Source: an uncultured Micrococcales bacterium
Lineage (GTDB): Bacteria > Actinomycetota > Actinomycetes > Actinomycetales > Microbacteriaceae
Length of the DNA stretch: 6,024 nucleotides
Reading direction: 5' to 3'
NCBI GenBank assembly: GCA_903893675.1
Contig: CAITNA010000208.1
Span: forward strand, 1-6,024
Below the pieces are notes generated by a model. The model ran no database searches. It saw nothing but the letters and a program-made list of their open reading frames with translations, and was not told where the DNA came from. The position numbers and the translations under genes are program-made. Of the stretch, positions 3,683 through 6,024 are shown piece after piece (within the stretch, counting starts at the first letter, position 1; every line of letters begins with the position of its first letter).

Positions 3683-6024
3683 ACTGAGAAGTATTTCGCT
3701 TCTGGGTGGTGCATCACAATCGCGTCGGTGGTCTGCTCCGGGTGCATCTGCAACTCTTCGCTAAGAGTCACTCCAATTCGTTCTGGCCGAAGCAGTTCGA
3801 CAATCTTGTGGCGGTCTTCCATGTTCGGGCAGGCCGGGTAGCCGAAGCTGTAGCGCGCGCCACGGTATTCAAGCTTGAACAGGCCGTCGACGGTCTTAGG
3901 CTCTTCACTCGCGAAACCCAATTCTTCACGGATGCGCGCGTGCCAGAATTCGGCTAAGGCCTCGGTTAGTTGCACGCCCAGGCCGTGAATCTCGATGTAT
4001 TCGCGGAACTCGCCCTTGGCATAGAGTTCGTTGGCGAACTCGGTGAGGCGCTGCCCCATGGTGACCAGCTGGAAAGGCACAACGTCGACCTCACCGGTCT
4101 CGCGGTTGCGCACGAAGTCACTAAGGCAAAGGTGACGATCGCGAGTCTGACGCGGGAAGTCGAATCGCAGGCGTTCGGTTCCGGCTGGCGCTCCTTCGGA
4201 ATCATCGTGGTTCAAGATGATGGTCTGGTTGCCTTCGCTGACGGCCGGGAAATAGCCGTAGACCACTGCCGGTTCAAGGATGTTCTCTGTGGCAATTCGC
4301 TCTAGCCAGTAGCGCAGACGCGGGCGACCCTCGGTCTCGACCAGCTCTTCGTATGACTTGCCGTCGTCGCCGCGGCCAGGCTTGAGACCCCACTGGCCAA
4401 GGAAGAGTGCGCGCTCATCCAAGAAGCTTGCAAAGTCGCGAAGCGCAACGCCCTTTACGATGCGACTGCCCCAGAACGGCGGCTGCGGCAAGGTGTTGTC
4501 TGCGGCTACGTCGGAGCGATCTGGAATCAGATCGGGCTCGGTGCGAACAAGCAAACTGTTCGGTGCGGTTAGGCGCTTCTTGCGTTCAGGCAGCTCGACG
4601 GCTTCGCCACGCTTGATGCGCACCAGTGCATCCATGAGTCGAAGGCCCTCGAATGCATCGCGGGCGTAGCGAACTTCACCCTCGAAAATCTCGGCGAGAT
4701 CTTGTTCAACGAATGCGCGGGTTAGTGCAGCGCCACCTAGGATGACCGGCCAGCGGTTTGCGACTCCGCGCAGGTTCATCTCTTCGAGGTTCTCGCGCAT
4801 GACCTGGGTTGACTTAACCAAGAGACCACTCATGCCAATCACGTCGACGTCGTGCTCCTCTGCAGCCTTCAAGATGTCATTGATTGACTGCTTGATGCCG
4901 ATGTTTACGGTGTCGTAGCCGTTGTTGCTAAGGATGATGTCGACGAGGTTCTTGCCGATGTCGTGAACATCGCCGCGAACGGTGGCCAGCAGAATCTTGC
5001 CCTTGCCTACCGCGTCTGTCTTTTCGATAAATGGCTCGAGGAAGGCAACTGCGGTCTTCATGGTCTCTGCAGATTGCAGCACGAACGGCAACTGCATCTG
5101 GCCGCTGCCGAATAGGTCGCCGACGATCTGCATTCCCTTGAGCAGGTAATCGTTGATGATCTCGAGCGCGCTCCACTTTTCGAGTGCCTCGGTTAGGTCT
5201 GCGTCGATGCCCTTCTTCTCGCCATCGATGATGCGGCGCTGAAGACGCTCATCGATTGGCAGCGCGGCAAGCTCGGCTGCGCGATTCTGCTTTGCGCTGG
5301 TTGAGTCGACGCCGGCAAAGACATCGAGATATTTCGAAAGCGGATCAAAGGTGACGTTGCCTTCGGTGTCGTATTCGCGACGGTCATAGACCAGGTCGAG
5401 AGCTGCGGCCTTCTGGTGCTCTGGAATCTGGTTCAGCGGCATGATGCGCGCTGCGTGCACGATTGCAGAGGTCAAGCCAGCCTCGAGGCACTCGTGCAAG
5501 AACACCGAGTTGAGCACGTGGCGTGCTGCCGGTGAAAGGCCGAACGAGATGTTCGAGATGCCGAGGGTGGTCTGCACGCCAGGGTATTTCGCGTTGATCT
5601 GGCGAATCGCCTCGATGGTCTCGATGCCGTCGCGGCGGGTCTCGTCTTGACCGGTGGCAATCGGGAAGGTCAGGGCATCGACCGTGATGTCGACAAGGTT
5701 CATGCCCCACTTGCCGGTGAGGTCGTCAATTAAGCGGCTGGCGATCTCGACCTTGGTCTCGGCGGTGCGAGCCTGACCCTGCTCGTCAATAGTCAGTGCG
5801 ACAACCGCTGCCCCGTGCTCTTTGACTAAAGGCATGATGCGGGCAAAGCGCGAGGTCGGGCCATCGCCGTCTTCGAAGTTGACCGAGTTGATCATGGCGC
5901 GACCGCCCAGGCACTCAAGACCGGCTTCGAGCACAGCCGGCTCTGTCGAGTCGAGAACCAAAGGCAAGGTAGTTGCTGTTGCCAAACGAGAAACCAGTTC
6001 GCGCGCATCGGCAACACCGTCGCG
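3679..6024 (-). CDS. metH: Cobalamin-dependent methionine synthase, C-terminal part (cut by the window edge)
   Basis: The frame is open to the right edge, giving 781 visible residues. The first in-frame start-like codon (TTG 5985) is internal, since RDGVADARELVSRLA continues upstream. MetH transfers methyl from 5-methyltetrahydrofolate to homocysteine through cobalamin. Visible in order are most of the pterin-binding domain (about 1-220, with NSVNFEDGDG, VDITVDALTFPIATGQDE and GISNISFGL), the helical cap (MQLPFVLQSAETMK, 310-323), the B12-binding domain with DVHDIG (352-357) and the cobalt-ligating H354 (codon 4963-4965), and the reactivation domain (about 510-781) with RYSFGYPACP (R724) for S-adenosylmethionine. 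Missing beyond the edge are the zinc/homocysteine domain and part of the pterin domain, roughly 400 residues if E. coli is the guide. The text near EVDVVPFQLVTMGQ and the end PEAKYFSV match actinobacterial MetH as remembered. The linker before the reactivation domain (about 473-503) looks shorter than in mycobacteria. Any riboswitch lies outside the window. Confidence 0.97.
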   Translation of the reverse strand, partial: RDGVADARELVSRLATATTLPLVLDSTEPAVLEAGLECLGGRAMINSVNFEDGDGPTSRFARIMPLVKEHGAAVVALTIDEQGQARTAETKVEIASRLIDDLTGKWGMNLVDITVDALTFPIATGQDETRRDGIETIEAIRQINAKYPGVQTTLGISNISFGLSPAARHVLNSVFLHECLEAGLTSAIVHAARIMPLNQIPEHQKAAALDLVYDRREYDTEGNVTFDPLSKYLDVFAGVDSTSAKQNRAAELAALPIDERLQRRIIDGEKKGIDADLTEALEKWSALEIINDYLLKGMQIVGDLFGSGQMQLPFVLQSAETMKTAVAFLEPFIEKTDAVGKGKILLATVRGDVHDIGKNLVDIILSNNGYDTVNIGIKQSINDILKAAEEHDVDVIGMSGLLVKSTQVMRENLEEMNLRGVANRWPVILGGAALTRAFVEQDLAEIFEGEVRYARDAFEGLRLMDALVRIKRGEAVELPERKKRLTAPNSLLVRTEPDLIPDRSDVAADNTLPQPPFWGSRIVKGVALRDFASFLDERALFLGQWGLKPGRGDDGKSYEELVETEGRPRLRYWLERIATENILEPAVVYGYFPAVSEGNQTIILNHDDSEGAPAGTERLRFDFPRQTRDRHLCLSDFVRNRETGEVDVVPFQLVTMGQRLTEFANELYAKGEFREYIEIHGLGVQLTEALAEFWHARIREELGFASEEPKTVDGLFKLEYRGARYSFGYPACPNMEDRHKIVELLRPERIGVTLSEELQMHPEQTTDAIVMHHPEAKYFSV

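Noticed and set aside
3679..5985. A short stand-alone methionine synthase beginning at TTG 5985
   Set aside because: The frame stays open to the window edge with good family sequence upstream, and a protein starting mid pterin domain would make no sense; the gene is cut by the window, not truncated.
1..6024. CRISPR array, insertion sequence, prophage, toxin-antitoxin or defence genes
   Set aside because: No regularly spaced repeats, transposase motifs or terminal inverted repeats are visible, and all five protein genes belong to common metabolic or enzyme families.

Overview
The window looks like ordinary core chromosome from an actinobacterium, probably a gene-dense member of the Microbacteriaceae type. 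The clearest support is the methionine synthase: its C-terminal half reads like the actinobacterial form of MetH, as judged by eye against remembered family sequences. The tRNA gene does not encode its 3' CCA, and a TTG start is used, both of which fit that group. Species cannot be named from this sequence. Almost no space is left between genes: every protein-gene junction overlaps by 4 to 8 bases, which suggests a compact genome.

Layout, left to right. Positions 1-246 hold a likely promoter, a tRNA-Leu (anticodon GAG), a small trailer hairpin and a strong factor-independent terminator. Positions 247-1681 (+ strand) hold two overlapping genes: a SIRT4-like (class II) sirtuin NAD-dependent protein deacylase and a histidine phosphatase with an RHG motif. 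Positions 1678-6024 (- strand) hold a three-gene overlapping series read from right to left: cobalamin-dependent methionine synthase (metH, entering from beyond the right edge, N-terminal part missing), an alpha/beta hydrolase, and a GT4-type glycosyltransferase. The + and - units meet tail to tail with their stop codons overlapping, inside a short perfect inverted repeat.

How they work together: metH is housekeeping one-carbon and methionine metabolism. The hydrolase and glycosyltransferase downstream are probably co-transcribed and translationally coupled with it, with no evident biochemical link. The sirtuin and phosphatase are also coupled. Pairing a sirtuin with a CobC-superfamily phosphatase opposite a B12-dependent enzyme invites a cobalamin-salvage hypothesis, but the sirtuin class argues against it and I rate it as speculative.

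I see no mobile element, CRISPR array, phage gene, toxin-antitoxin pair or defence system, and no clear undescribed system. The points worth a second look concern gene boundaries, the convergent junction and the 5' region of the sirtuin gene.
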